A stretch of DNA of 64,000 nt from an uncultured Clostridia bacterium. Lineage in GTDB: Bacteria > Bacillota > Clostridia > TANB77 > UBA1234. The notes beneath the pieces are model-generated. The model was not told where the DNA came from, did no database searches, and saw only the letters and a program-made list of their open reading frames with translations. Both the position numbers and the translations under genes were made by a program. The stretch spans positions 1 through 64,000 of the forward strand of contig CAKPEV010000006.1 of NCBI GenBank assembly GCA_934149405.1, written 5' to 3'. Below, in pieces: positions 1 to 9,115 of the stretch (positions within the stretch are counted from its first letter, which is position 1; each line of letters starts with the position of its first letter).

Positions 1-165
1 TGTGTAATATATTAGTGCCATTTCTTCTAATTCACTTGTCGAATGTCCCTTATATACCATTCCGTCACCATCAAGTACGTCAATTTTTATTTTTTTATTC
101 TTTACAATATAGAATATAGCAAATAATACTAATATAACAACTATTGCAAACGTCCACCACTTCAT
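1..165 (-). CDS. Small membrane-anchored protein, partial (3' end outside window)
   Basis: Fifty-five codons are visible, beginning with ATG at 165 behind a strong ribosome binding site (AAGGAGGG, 173-180). Residues 3-21 form one hydrophobic helix (WWTFAIVVILVLFAIFYIV), followed by a lysine-rich stretch and an acidic segment with a DGDG motif. This looks like an N-terminal membrane anchor with the rest in the cytoplasm or outside. The family is not recognised and the gene runs off the window edge. Confidence 0.6.
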   Translation of the reverse strand, partial: MKWWTFAIVVILVLFAIFYIVKNKKIKIDVLDGDGMVYKGHSTSELEEMALIYYT

Positions 166-205
166 ACCATTTCCCTCCTTAGCACCATTTTCGTTTTAAC
201 ATCTT

Positions 206-254
206 AACAAAAAGGAATGTCCCTATTTGTTAAAAAGGAATGTCCCTATTTGTT
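206..254. repeat. Two tandem copies of a short REP-like palindrome
   Basis: The 23-26 bp unit AAAAAGGAATGTCCCTATTTG with TT-rich ends occurs at 206-231 and again at 232-254. The same unit appears, in opposed orientation, at 5706-5735 and 5750-5776. The AACAAA/TTTGTT ends pair, so each copy can fold. Its intergenic position and repetition suggest a REP/RAYT-type repeat; no transposase is nearby. Confidence 0.7.
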
Positions 255-256
255 AA

Positions 257-292
257 GGGGCGGACAAAAGTTATTGGTTTTGTTCCGCCCCC
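257..292. terminator. GC-rich hairpin downstream of the SLH gene
   Basis: GGGGCGGA (257-264) pairs with TCCGCCCC (283-290), extended by CAAAA/TTTTG with a bulge. It lies 40-70 bp beyond the stop of the SLH-protein gene. There is no clear U-tract, so it may be part of the adjacent repeat cluster rather than a true terminator. Confidence 0.5.
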
Positions 293-330
293 CTGATTTT
301 GAAACTTTTTCCTTCGTTATCGATTTTTTA

Positions 331-2010
331 TTATTTATTTAATTTTTTTACACATCTGATTGAGATTGCCAATGCTTGTTCTCTAGATGCGTTTCCTTTT
401 GCATTAAATTTGTTTTCTCCTACACCTTTTATTATTTCTATAGAAGACATGTAATATATGCTATCTTTTGCATATTCACTAAATTCTGAATCGTCTGCAA
501 ATAATTTAGCTGATTCTGGTCTTGATGTGTCTTTTCCTGCTTTTGTTAATGCTCTTGTCATCATTGTTGCCATTTGCTCTCTTGTGATTAGAGCATCTGG
601 TGAGAATGTTGTGTCTGATGTACCATTTGTTATTCCAATATTATATGCTTTTAATACTTCTTTATCTTTAGTGTCAGTAAATGGATTTTTAGCAATTGGA
701 ACAGCTTTTTGTCCTGTAATTTTTTCATACATTTTTACTACTGTGTGTGCAAATTCTTTTCTTGTTATGTTTTTAGTTAAATTTGCTTCATCAAATATTT
801 CAGGAATTAGATTTTGTTTGCTTGCTTCTTTTAGTTCTGGCTCTGCCCATTCTGATGCTTTTGACCATGTGTATTCTTCAGATTCTTCTATTTCTGGCAT
901 AACTACATCTACATATATTCTATTTTTATTTGACATTGTTACATATTTTGTTTCTTTTATACCATTAATTGTTCCTTTAAGGTCTTTGGCAAATGTGTAT
1001 CCATCTTTTGCATATAATTCTACTGTTACACGGTAGCTTTTCTCAGCTTCAAATTCATCATTTGGATCCATCATTTTCAAAGTAGCTTTTACGTCATCTT
1101 TTATATCTATTTCCATTTCAGCTGTATATGGAGCTCCTGATGGAATTGTTAGTTTACAGTCAGAAGCTTTTTTTCCTGTTTCAAGATTTGAAACTTTTAC
1201 TTTTACTTCTTTTATTTCTTCTACTTCTTCTACTTCAGGTAAAACTATATCTACTACCATTCTGTGTTTACCATCTATTTTGCTATATCTTGTTTCTGCG
1301 ATATCGTTTATTGTTCCTTTTAAGTCCTTTGCAAATGCATATCCATCTTTTGCAAATAGATTAACCAAAACACGATACTTTTTACCACTTGCAAATACAT
1401 GGTCGTTTTCTAACCTTGGAACACTCGTTGGTGTATTTTCATACATTTCTACTTCAGCTGTATAAGGTGCATCTGCTGGTACTGTTACTTTACAGTCAGA
1501 AACTTTTTTGCCTAATTCAATGTTTGAAACATTTAGTTTTACTTCTTTTATTTCTGTTGCGGTTTTTTCTATGAAAAACTCTTTTTGTACGTAGTACACA
1601 CCTGATTTTGTGTATGTTGTAGCATTCTCTCCGTTTATTGTTGCTTTTAAGTTTTCAGATATTTGGTATTTACTATTATCAGTAGAAAGTAAAAATATGC
1701 GTAAATTATATCTGCCTTCTTCAAATGTGTCCTTTGTGTATGATGAACCATTTTTATCAAACCAATATAAGTAATTTACTTTTAACTTATCTGTTCCTAA
1801 ATTTGGAGATCTGTCTACTTTTCCCCCATATACTGGTTCTGTTATTGTTACAGCAACGTTTTCTATTGTTGTTACTGTACCAGTGCTAGGATACATATAA
1901 GACCCTTTTCCGTTTGGATAAGCCCTTTCTGCATTAACCACTCCTGGCACTGCTAAAACTGTCAACAATAATAATACTACTATACTTTTTTTGATTTTCT
2001 TCAAAATCAT
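331..2010 (-). CDS. SLH-domain surface protein with tandem beta-type repeats
   Basis: 559 residues. A signal peptide spans about residues 1-27 (KKIKKS, hydrophobic core, VNAERA cleavage region). A region at about 45-150 and two clear repeats of about 110 residues (starting EIKEVKLNVSN and EIKEVKVKVSN, both with KDGYxFAKDLKGTIN) follow, separated by acidic VEEVEE and EESEE linkers. The last ~180 residues hold three S-layer homology motifs (for example ITNGTSDTTFSPDALITREQ), so the protein is probably exported and bound to a pyruvylated cell-wall polymer. The start has an AAGGAGGG site. A binding or structural role is inferred; no catalytic motif is visible. Confidence 0.85.
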   Translation of the reverse strand: MILKKIKKSIVVLLLLTVLAVPGVVNAERAYPNGKGSYMYPSTGTVTTIENVAVTITEPVYGGKVDRSPNLGTDKLKVNYLYWFDKNGSSYTKDTFEEGRYNLRIFLLSTDNSKYQISENLKATINGENATTYTKSGVYYVQKEFFIEKTATEIKEVKLNVSNIELGKKVSDCKVTVPADAPYTAEVEMYENTPTSVPRLENDHVFASGKKYRVLVNLFAKDGYAFAKDLKGTINDIAETRYSKIDGKHRMVVDIVLPEVEEVEEIKEVKVKVSNLETGKKASDCKLTIPSGAPYTAEMEIDIKDDVKATLKMMDPNDEFEAEKSYRVTVELYAKDGYTFAKDLKGTINGIKETKYVTMSNKNRIYVDVVMPEIEESEEYTWSKASEWAEPELKEASKQNLIPEIFDEANLTKNITRKEFAHTVVKMYEKITGQKAVPIAKNPFTDTKDKEVLKAYNIGITNGTSDTTFSPDALITREQMATMMTRALTKAGKDTSRPESAKLFADDSEFSEYAKDSIYYMSSIEIIKGVGENKFNAKGNASREQALAISIRCVKKLNK

Positions 2011-2259
2011 TCCCTCCTTTTATTATTTTGGTAATGAAGTCTCTTATTAGTTTTGTAAAAGTCTTCATTATACAGACATCTATATAATTTATAACATATT
2101 GACAAAAAAAAGACTATCCACCCAAAAGGACAAAAAATCTGTTTTTTTTAACCAATTAGGTCAATTTTATCATAAACATTTACTATATTTTTAAAACCAC
2201 TTTTATTTGTTCAAATATTATGTTAAAATACTAGTCAAAGTTGTAAAGGGGGAAGCGTT

Positions 2260-2895
2260 TTGTATAATATTGTTATCGTTGAAGATCATAAACTTTTAAG
2301 GGATATGATTAAAGATTCTCTTGAAAATGAAGAAGTCTTTAATGTTGTGGCTACATTAAGTGACGCTAAAGATGTTTTTGAGGTTTGTAAAGAATATAAG
2401 CCAGACCTCGTTTTAATGGACATTTGTACCGAAAATAATTCAAATGGAATTGCTTATTCTAAAATTTTAAAAGAAACTTTTCCTGAAATAAAAATAATTA
2501 TTATGACTGGAATTATGGATATAAATTTTGTAAATGAGGCCAAGGAATTTAATATTGATAGTTTTATTTACAAGAGTGTTACCAAAGAAACTCTTATAAC
2601 CGCAATTAAAAATACTTTAGACGGTTATTCTATATACCCAAACGAAAAAACTTTACCTTACGAAACTGCAATTCTTCAAGATTTAACTAGTACAGAGCTT
2701 TTGGTTTTAACTAAATATTGCAAGTTGTTAGACAGAAAAGATGTTGCTAATTCTCTTGGAATTTCAACTAGCACATTAAAAACACATATATCATCTATTT
2801 ATGCTAAAACAGGCTATGATAATTTAACAAAGCTTGCCGTTTATTGTATTTCTAATGGACTTATTGTTACAAATCTCGATGAACCAGAAATATAA
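2260..2895 (+). CDS. NarL/LuxR-family response regulator
   Basis: 211 residues. The receiver domain (1-120) shows the acidic pair ED at 8-9, phospho-acceptor D54 in LVLMDI, the MTG threonine near 87 and the lysine in FIYKS. A LuxR-type helix-turn-helix follows (about 145-205: LTSTELLVL, VANSLGISTSTLKTH). The start is TTG at 2260, with AAAGGGGGA eight bases upstream; no ATG fits. It converges on the histidine kinase gene 2926-4053, a natural partner although not co-transcribed. Targets are unknown. Confidence 0.88.
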   Translation: MYNIVIVEDHKLLRDMIKDSLENEEVFNVVATLSDAKDVFEVCKEYKPDLVLMDICTENNSNGIAYSKILKETFPEIKIIIMTGIMDINFVNEAKEFNIDSFIYKSVTKETLITAIKNTLDGYSIYPNEKTLPYETAILQDLTSTELLVLTKYCKLLDRKDVANSLGISTSTLKTHISSIYAKTGYDNLTKLAVYCISNGLIVTNLDEPEI

Positions 2896-2928
2896 AAAGC
2901 CCCCTAAAATTTGCTAAGGGGCTTTTTA
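2894..2928. terminator. Bidirectional terminator between convergent regulator and kinase
   Basis: AAAAAGCCCC and GGGGCTTTTT pair around a short loop. The A- and T-tracts on both sides let it act on both converging genes. The kinase stop codon (2926-2928) lies inside the right arm. Confidence 0.9.
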
Positions 2929-4053
2929 TATTTCTATATTTATTAAAAATTCTGGTTTTGTTATAATCTCTATTTTTCCACCTATTTGTGCTATTTTTCT
3001 TCTCATACCTTTTATGCCTTCGTTTTCTATTATTTCTGTTTCTGGCTTTTTACCATTGTTTCTTATTGTCATTTTTGTATGTTTTGTGTCGCCTTTGATT
3101 TTTATATACACTTCTGTGCTATTGGCGTGCCTTATTGCATTTGTTACTGCTTCTCTTATTATTTCAAAAAAAGCAATGGCTTTTTCTTCATTTTGGGGTA
3201 ATTTTCCTTCCAATAATATTTTCGTTCCACTTTTATTATGAATTTCTATCAATTCGTTTAGTCTATCTTTGGAGCTTTTTATCTCTTTTATGTCTATGAA
3301 CATTTCTTTTATCATGTATTTTATTTCTTCTAAATTATCTTTTGCTATGTTTGGTCTGTTTAAGTATTGTTGTAATATTGAAAGGTTTTGACCTAATAAA
3401 TCGTGATATTTGTTTTTTAGTTCTAGTAAATTTTTTTCTTTTTCGTATTTTTCTATATTTTCTATGCTATCTATAAGTTCTTTATTATTTTGCATTATTT
3501 TTTCATTTTGTTTATTTAGCTCACATTGAAGCTCGTATTCTTCTGTCACATCAAATGCAATTATTTCGTTTTGATTTATATTAAACAAATAAAAATTTTC
3601 ATCCACTTTTAGTATATAATCTTCGCCTGTTTTCTCAATGTTTTTTTTATTTATGTTTTTTATGTAATTATCTTTTATATTGATTCTCTCTAATATTTTA
3701 TTCATTGCACTATTGGTAAGCACTTTTTTATTGTTTCTTAGTACTAGTATTCCTATATTTGATGAATCTACTATGTTTTTTATTGAAAGATTGTTTAGCT
3801 TTTCTTTTTTTATGTAGTTATAATATGCATATATTACAGAAAAAATTTCATATGTTACGCAAATTATTGAAAGTGTTATCAAAAGATGTTCATCTATTTC
3901 TTTTCTAAAAAATGTTGCAAAAAAAGCAATTGTTAATACTATGTATTCACAATTATAATCTATTAACTTTTTGTCAATTATGTTTGTCTTAATTATTATT
4001 TTTAAAATTTGTATCACTATCACTAAACATAGTATTAACAAAGCTAATGACAT
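2926..4053 (-). CDS. Membrane sensor histidine kinase (NarX/DesK-type)
   Basis: 375 residues. The N-terminus (1-85) holds two or three transmembrane helices with almost no extracellular loop. A PAS-like segment (about 90-170) and a coiled coil (175-212) follow. H217 in KYHDLLGQN is the likely phosphorylated histidine of the HisKA_3-like dimerisation region. The ATPase domain shows the N-box (EAVTNAIRHAN) and a G-box (NEGIKGMRRKI). This architecture normally pairs with NarL-type regulators such as the convergent gene at 2260. It probably senses a membrane or intracellular signal. A copy of the dispersed repeat lies just upstream of its ribosome site. Confidence 0.85.
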   Translation of the reverse strand: MSLALLILCLVIVIQILKIIIKTNIIDKKLIDYNCEYIVLTIAFFATFFRKEIDEHLLITLSIICVTYEIFSVIYAYYNYIKKEKLNNLSIKNIVDSSNIGILVLRNNKKVLTNSAMNKILERINIKDNYIKNINKKNIEKTGEDYILKVDENFYLFNINQNEIIAFDVTEEYELQCELNKQNEKIMQNNKELIDSIENIEKYEKEKNLLELKNKYHDLLGQNLSILQQYLNRPNIAKDNLEEIKYMIKEMFIDIKEIKSSKDRLNELIEIHNKSGTKILLEGKLPQNEEKAIAFFEIIREAVTNAIRHANSTEVYIKIKGDTKHTKMTIRNNGKKPETEIIENEGIKGMRRKIAQIGGKIEIITKPEFLINIEI

Positions 4054-4083
4054 TTTTATCCTCCTTCTTTTAGTTTGATTTTG

Positions 4084-4206
4084 TTCACTAATTATAATAT
4101 TTTTTACTTTATTTTAGTGTACTGCTATCAATTGATTTTTATAGAGCACACCTAAGCTTAAGCTACATTGTTGGCAGTATATTTTATTTTTTCATAAATT
4201 AGTTTT
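4084..4206 (-). repeat. Dispersed ~125-bp intergenic repeat, copy A
   Basis: It matches copies at 15361, 45187 and 55526. Shared blocks include GTGTACTGCTA, TATAGAGCACACCTAAGCT and TTCATAAATTAG. It ends about 30 bp upstream of the kinase ATG and covers the stop codon of the next gene (4199-4201). Confidence 0.8.
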
Positions 4207-5689
4207 TATTTATGTTTATTATTAAGATTGTCTCATCTTCTAATAGTTCTTCTTTTGCCTCTAATTCCTGTTTTATTTTCTCTTTTAAGTTTGTTATCTT
4301 TTTATCAAACACATATTTTAATTCTATATAGTCTTCTTTTTCTGTTATATTTAATACAAAATATGTTTTTTTTATGTTTGTTATTGTTTCAAATATTGCG
4401 TTATATATTCTAATTGTTGTTTCACTTTCTAATTCAAATTCGCTATTTTGTACACTTCCGTTTACTTCTAGTGCTTTAGCATCTTCTAATAGTTCTGATA
4501 GTATTATTTTTAATCGTTTCGAGTCGTATTTTTCTCCGTTGTAATTTGATATTATTAAACAACTCATGCGTTTACAATAGTCTATGAGTAATTTTATATA
4601 ATACATTTTTTCTTTATCAAATGTTTGCATTTCATCTAATATTTGATCTATTTGTTTTTTCTTTTCAAATATTGCATTATCTAATGTTTCTACTACTTCA
4701 TTTTTTATTTTTAATTCATAGGTTTTTTGCTTTAATTTTTTTTGAGCTTTTAAAACTTGCTCTTGTTTTAATAGCTCTTTGTTAGTTTTTTGCAATGTTT
4801 CTTTGAGTTTTTTTATTTTTGCCAAATCTTTTTCTTCTACGGCATATCCTCCATATATTTTTTTTACACTTTGAATTCTATTTTCGTTTTTGTATTCTTC
4901 TTTGCATTTTTTGCATTTTATATCATCTATTATACTTTTTTCTGTTTCTATATAGTAATTTGTTTTTATTATTTTTTCACCATCGTTTGATATAATTTCA
5001 AGTGGCAAACTTGAGTCTTTAAAATATTTTTTGTATCTATAATTATTAGGAATCAAATCGAAATCGAAAAACAACTCCAATGCTATGCAAAATAAAACTC
5101 CCATTATTAAAGGCATATTACTTCCACTATTTGCAAATACACCCATGTTGTAAAGTATTGTATATAAAACTCCTCCAAGTATAATTGTAGAAATAATTAA
5201 TAAATTTCTTGTTCTTTTTTCTTTGTTATATTTTAATAGATTTTTTAGTGCTACTACAAGTAATAAAATTATCCATGCGTATATGGCATAATATCCAATA
5301 TTATATGTATAATTTTTACTTTCCTGAACTGGTATTTTAAATACTAAATTATGGATGTTGTTAGTTAATACTAATAAAAAAAGTAGTGTTGATATTGTTG
5401 ATATTATTATAAGATTTTTCTTACTCTTTAAGTTCATTATCTGTCTACTACATTCGTAATATAATGTAGGAATAAATATTAGCGGTAAATAATATAAATA
5501 CCATAAAATATCGCTCACTAATCCATTACTATCACATCTGATAATTTTTATAGTCATCCAAAATATTAGCAATATGCCTATACTTAATATGTATTTTTTT
5601 ACTGTTTTATCAAATACTCTTATGTATAAAAATGTTATCCAAATGGTAAAAACAGCTAGTGCGATTGTTGTTTCTTGTGCCTGATCCAT
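4199..5689 (-). CDS. Multi-TM, coiled-coil signalling protein with 7TM kinase-type N-terminus
   Basis: 496 residues from ATG 5689, chosen because AAAGGAG precedes it; a longer frame to 5779 would only translate the REP-like repeat. About seven hydrophobic helices fill residues 5-240, ending in FFDFDLIPNNYRYKKYF, like the HisKA 7TM sensor domain. A CxxC-containing linker (KCKKCKEE) and a long coiled coil (about 290-370) follow. The C-terminus has an ETTIRIYNAIFETITN segment that resembles an N-box without its usual residues, and no G-box. It may therefore be a degenerate kinase or a scaffold. It sits next to a thioesterase gene and a two-component pair. Confidence 0.6.
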   Translation of the reverse strand: MDQAQETTIALAVFTIWITFLYIRVFDKTVKKYILSIGILLIFWMTIKIIRCDSNGLVSDILWYLYYLPLIFIPTLYYECSRQIMNLKSKKNLIIISTISTLLFLLVLTNNIHNLVFKIPVQESKNYTYNIGYYAIYAWIILLLVVALKNLLKYNKEKRTRNLLIISTIILGGVLYTILYNMGVFANSGSNMPLIMGVLFCIALELFFDFDLIPNNYRYKKYFKDSSLPLEIISNDGEKIIKTNYYIETEKSIIDDIKCKKCKEEYKNENRIQSVKKIYGGYAVEEKDLAKIKKLKETLQKTNKELLKQEQVLKAQKKLKQKTYELKIKNEVVETLDNAIFEKKKQIDQILDEMQTFDKEKMYYIKLLIDYCKRMSCLIISNYNGEKYDSKRLKIILSELLEDAKALEVNGSVQNSEFELESETTIRIYNAIFETITNIKKTYFVLNITEKEDYIELKYVFDKKITNLKEKIKQELEAKEELLEDETILIININKN

Positions 5690-5705
5690 TATCAATCTCC
5701 TTTCT

Positions 5706-5776
5706 GAAACAAATAGGGACATTCCTTTTTGTTTCAAGCTTGTTCCTTTAACAAAAAGGAATGTCCCTATTTGTTT
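5706..5776. repeat. Inverted pair of REP-like palindromes
   Basis: GAAACAAATAGGGACATTCC (5706-5725, continuing into TTTTTGTTTC) and its inverse at 5750-5776 flank a 14-bp spacer, forming one large hairpin. The unit is the same as at 206-254. The right copy supplies the last codons and stop of the thioesterase gene. Confidence 0.8.
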
Positions 5777-6473
5777 CAACCATTTTTATTGTTACATTTA
5801 TTTCTCCATTTTCATTTTGCATTATACATGTTGTGCCATCAAATGTTAAAAGCAGTTTTTCTCCAAGCATAGTTTGATTTCTATATTGTACTTCTATCTC
5901 TTTCACTTCTTTATCTTCAGGCAATATTTCCTCAAAGAAGTCAAGATATCTTGCATTATTTACATGATTGTTTGTATCTATATCTCTTTTTGAAACTAAT
6001 ATTTCTAGTGTTTCGCCCTCTATTTTCTCTGGTTTTATTTTAGAGATTCCCTCTTCTATCGCATCTCTTTCGATTACTCCATACCCGTTAGACATTTCTG
6101 GTATCATTTTTATTGGTTTTCTATTTACTAAATCATACAATACCCAACTAGATTCTACTAAAACAAGTTTTTCTCCATTTTTATTTATTATTTCAAAATC
6201 TCTATATGCATGAAGCCCCTTTGGCTTTTTGCTCCATGTTCTTATTTCTATGTATTCATCAGCTTCTGGATATTTTAAGATTTTTATTCTCCACGCTAAC
6301 ACAAGCCAACCAAGCTTCAATTCTTTCATTTCAGCTGTTCCATATCCAATTGTTTTTGAATGCCAAGTCGCAATATTTTGAAGCAAATCTACTATTCTTG
6401 ATAATTTCATTTTATTGTTTTTGTCTACATCACTATAACCGACAAGGTATTCATGCGCATAATGATAATCCAT
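5748..6473 (-). CDS. Acyl-ACP thioesterase
   Basis: 241 residues of the FatA/FatB-like double hot-dog family, which hydrolyses acyl-ACP to release free fatty acid. The N-terminal hot-dog starts YLVGYSDVDKNNKMKL and contains TWSKKPKGLHAYRDFEI. The second hot-dog holds the catalytic-region signature DIDTNNHVNNARYLDFF (about 165-181). The start ATG has AAAGGAAATG upstream. The final nine residues (ETNRDIPFC) and the stop come from the REP-like repeat, so the native C-terminus was replaced or extended. The gene may set membrane lipid composition. Confidence 0.85.
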   Translation of the reverse strand: MDYHYAHEYLVGYSDVDKNNKMKLSRIVDLLQNIATWHSKTIGYGTAEMKELKLGWLVLAWRIKILKYPEADEYIEIRTWSKKPKGLHAYRDFEIINKNGEKLVLVESSWVLYDLVNRKPIKMIPEMSNGYGVIERDAIEEGISKIKPEKIEGETLEILVSKRDIDTNNHVNNARYLDFFEEILPEDKEVKEIEVQYRNQTMLGEKLLLTFDGTTCIMQNENGEINVTIKMVETNRDIPFC

Positions 6474-6582
6474 TTCATCATTTCCTTTCTATATTTTTCA
6501 AATTTTATTATATCATAAAAATTTTTATAATTGTTTCAAATGAAAATTGTCTCCAACTTTTCTAATATATAATAATTTTAAG

Positions 6583-7680
6583 TTAACCTTTTTTCACGCA
6601 TTTTTTAATCATCCATAGCAACCCATTTTTCACCCATTCTAATATTTGCGATGCACATGCTGAACAAACAAAAACCGCCGGCACAATCACAAAATAATAT
6701 TTAAACTGTTCTATCATAGTTGGGGCTTTTATTTTAAAATCGCCATAATTATAAAATATAGTATCAAAAATATAAGAAAGCAAATACATACCAAGAGAAA
6801 GCTCTGAAATTTTTGTTATTATTGAGACTGCGTTTTTTGGCATTTTGGTTAAGTCAAAATTCATTAATATAATAAAAATAAGCGTTGTAACTATAAAAGT
6901 TTCTATACCAGCTTCACCAACAAATGGTGAAAAATTAAATTTTGCTTTGTAAAAATAAAAATAATTGAATGTACCAAAAATCACTGTAAGTAATATAAGT
7001 ATAGGTATTGACCACTTTTTATTTACTTTTGGATTATATTCATTTAAATAAGCTCCAACAAAATAATATGTAATTGGATATATTACACTCCAAAAAGATG
7101 GGATTATTTTAAAGTAAAGATTTACTGCACTCGGAACTATTGTTAAAAATGCAAATGCTCCTATCAATATTCTCTTTTCTTTTTTGTCTCTACAACCATT
7201 GTAGACTTTATTTAAAAATGGAATTATTATGTACAAGCCCAAATACATTTCTATATACCAAGCATATTTACAAGCTGAAAAGTTTAAAATAGATTTTATC
7301 ATATCTCCAATAGAATAAGTTTCACCATTATATAATATTCTAAATAAAATACATGCTAAACTACATAGCAAATATGTTGTAACAACTTTGCTAATTTTTT
7401 TATAATATTCTTTTGTTGGTTCTTTTTTATTCATCAGATATCCTGTTAACATTATAAAAAGTGATACGCATGACATTGCAACAACTCTAAAAAGTATTAG
7501 TAAATACATTTTTTTGCTGTATACTGTCGTTGAATAAAAAGATGTATTAAGTAAGAAATGTACAGAAATAACTAAAAATATTGCAGCAGATCTTATTAAA
7601 TCTAAATTCAAATTTCGTTTTTGTTTTAATATTTTGCTTTCTTTCGTGATTTGAATATTATCTAACTTTGTTTCTAACAT
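6583..7680 (-). CDS. Membrane acyltransferase, acyltransferase-3 family
   Basis: 365 residues with about ten transmembrane helices. The family signature RSAAIFLVISVHFL (about 30-43) contains the histidine usually needed for O-acylation. Such proteins transfer acetyl or other acyl groups to cell-surface polysaccharides, peptidoglycan or lipids; the substrate cannot be read from sequence. It stands alone, 100 bp downstream of the thioesterase start. GGGGGAAA precedes the ATG. Confidence 0.82.
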   Translation of the reverse strand: MLETKLDNIQITKESKILKQKRNLNLDLIRSAAIFLVISVHFLLNTSFYSTTVYSKKMYLLILFRVVAMSCVSLFIMLTGYLMNKKEPTKEYYKKISKVVTTYLLCSLACILFRILYNGETYSIGDMIKSILNFSACKYAWYIEMYLGLYIIIPFLNKVYNGCRDKKEKRILIGAFAFLTIVPSAVNLYFKIIPSFWSVIYPITYYFVGAYLNEYNPKVNKKWSIPILILLTVIFGTFNYFYFYKAKFNFSPFVGEAGIETFIVTTLIFIILMNFDLTKMPKNAVSIITKISELSLGMYLLSYIFDTIFYNYGDFKIKAPTMIEQFKYYFVIVPAVFVCSACASQILEWVKNGLLWMIKKCVKKG

Positions 7681-7760
7681 TATTTTTCCCCCTTTTGATA
7701 TTAAGCTTACTATTAACTCTGTATAAAGTAAGTTATCACATTTTTTGCCATTTTACAACA

Positions 7761-7804
7761 AAAAGAAGCACTAATAAATAATAACCTTCATTAGCACTTC
7801 TTTA
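7761..7804 (-). terminator. Intrinsic terminator after the dehydrogenase gene
   Basis: On the minus strand AAGAAGTGCTAAT pairs with ATTAGTGCTTCTT, using two G-U pairs, and is followed by a T-tract. It lies about 120 bp past the stop at 7922. Confidence 0.75.
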
Positions 7805-7921
7805 AATTTTATGCAATTAAAAATTTGCTTAAATTCTTTCTTATTTAAGAAAAAGGACACTTTTCAAGTTTTTACTGAAGATTAAGTAAATTGATTTTTT
7901 GCTTTTAATGTTTTCATTTTC

Positions 7922-8977
7922 TTATATTTTAAATTTGTAAGTTAATTCACCAAATCTGTCTGTTGGAAGGAATCCAGCTTTTGCTCTTATTACATCTGGA
8001 ATTCTATTTACTACAGTTGCACATGTAAGTTCAACTGTTTTTGGTAATGTTATTCTTAACGTTGTATCTGGCTCTCCATATACAGTCCACTCATTTGTGT
8101 CAACATCGTCTTTTGAATAAACTTTACCTATACATTCAGATTCAATTGTTATTCCTTCTTCTGTTTCAGTTGTAACAACAGCACTCATACCTGTTGCCAT
8201 GCCTTTCTTTACTGTCATGTTTAATGTGCTTGATTCGATATCTTCATCATTAAATTGTGGCACACATTTTTGTGTTTGTGATTTAACTGTTAGTCCAAGT
8301 TTTGAGCACAACCAGCCATTTGTATTCCACATATATGATGGTGCAAATTTTCTGCTTTCTATTAGTTCTTTTCTTGCTTCTTCGCTTATTTCATCTGCTG
8401 ATGCAACATCTCTTTCGAATTCTTCGCTCGTTAATCCTGCACCATGAGCTTTTGCTAGTGCTATTCCATATTCTTCTACATTGTAGCTTGAACTTCCTTT
8501 TATTTTTGTTATCTTTTGAGTCGCTCCTGCAAGTGAAGTAATTAGTTGTCCCCAGAATATATCTTGGTATCCTGTTCCTGTAATTGTGCAATTATGTTCT
8601 TTTGCTAATTTATCTATTTCGGCTGTTAGAGTTGGATTTGAGTTCCAAGAATAAAAAGCTTCTTCACAAGTTGTAATCGCATTTACACCACATTTAGCAC
8701 ATGTTAATAAAACATCGCCAACATCATTTAATAAGCTCATTGTCTCTACTATACAAACATCAGGTTTTAACTCTAATAAGTTTTTTTCTAGTTTTTTAAC
8801 ATCTGTAACTTTAACACCTTTGTTTTCTGCTCCGATTATTTCTCCAATGTCTTTTCCTATAACATTTGGATTTATATCAGCAGCACCAACAACTTCGCCG
8901 CCTTTTTCAAATACATACCTCATTGTATATCTTGCCATTTTTCCTGTTCCTACTTGAAATACTTTTGTTTTATTCAT
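7922..8977 (-). CDS. NAD(P)-dependent dehydrogenase, DapB/2,4-diaminopentanoate dehydrogenase-like
   Basis: 351 residues. The N-terminus has a Rossmann nucleotide-binding motif (VFQVGTGKMARYTM) and an acidic residue after strand 2 (AADINP). Overall layout and length resemble the Ord-type 2,4-diaminopentanoate dehydrogenase of clostridial ornithine fermentation and its DapB-like relatives. The usual ornithine genes (orr, oraSE, ortAB) are not nearby, so the substrate is uncertain. A clear GGAGAGGATAT site precedes the ATG. The gene appears monocistronic. Confidence 0.6.
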   Translation of the reverse strand: MNKTKVFQVGTGKMARYTMRYVFEKGGEVVGAADINPNVIGKDIGEIIGAENKGVKVTDVKKLEKNLLELKPDVCIVETMSLLNDVGDVLLTCAKCGVNAITTCEEAFYSWNSNPTLTAEIDKLAKEHNCTITGTGYQDIFWGQLITSLAGATQKITKIKGSSSYNVEEYGIALAKAHGAGLTSEEFERDVASADEISEEARKELIESRKFAPSYMWNTNGWLCSKLGLTVKSQTQKCVPQFNDEDIESSTLNMTVKKGMATGMSAVVTTETEEGITIESECIGKVYSKDDVDTNEWTVYGEPDTTLRITLPKTVELTCATVVNRIPDVIRAKAGFLPTDRFGELTYKFKI

Positions 8978-9115
8978 AATATCCTCTCCTTCATTAAATA
9001 TTATATCTTAACTTTTTGAAAATTATATGTTTTTTTTATATTTTATTTACAAAGAATAACTATTTCAAAAAAATATTTACCAAATGCATATTTTAAAAGG
9101 GAAGTTTACACTACC

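Noticed and set aside
5690..5779. N-terminal extension of the 7TM protein
   Set aside because: It is a translation of the REP-like repeat; the internal ATG at 5689 has a proper ribosome site.
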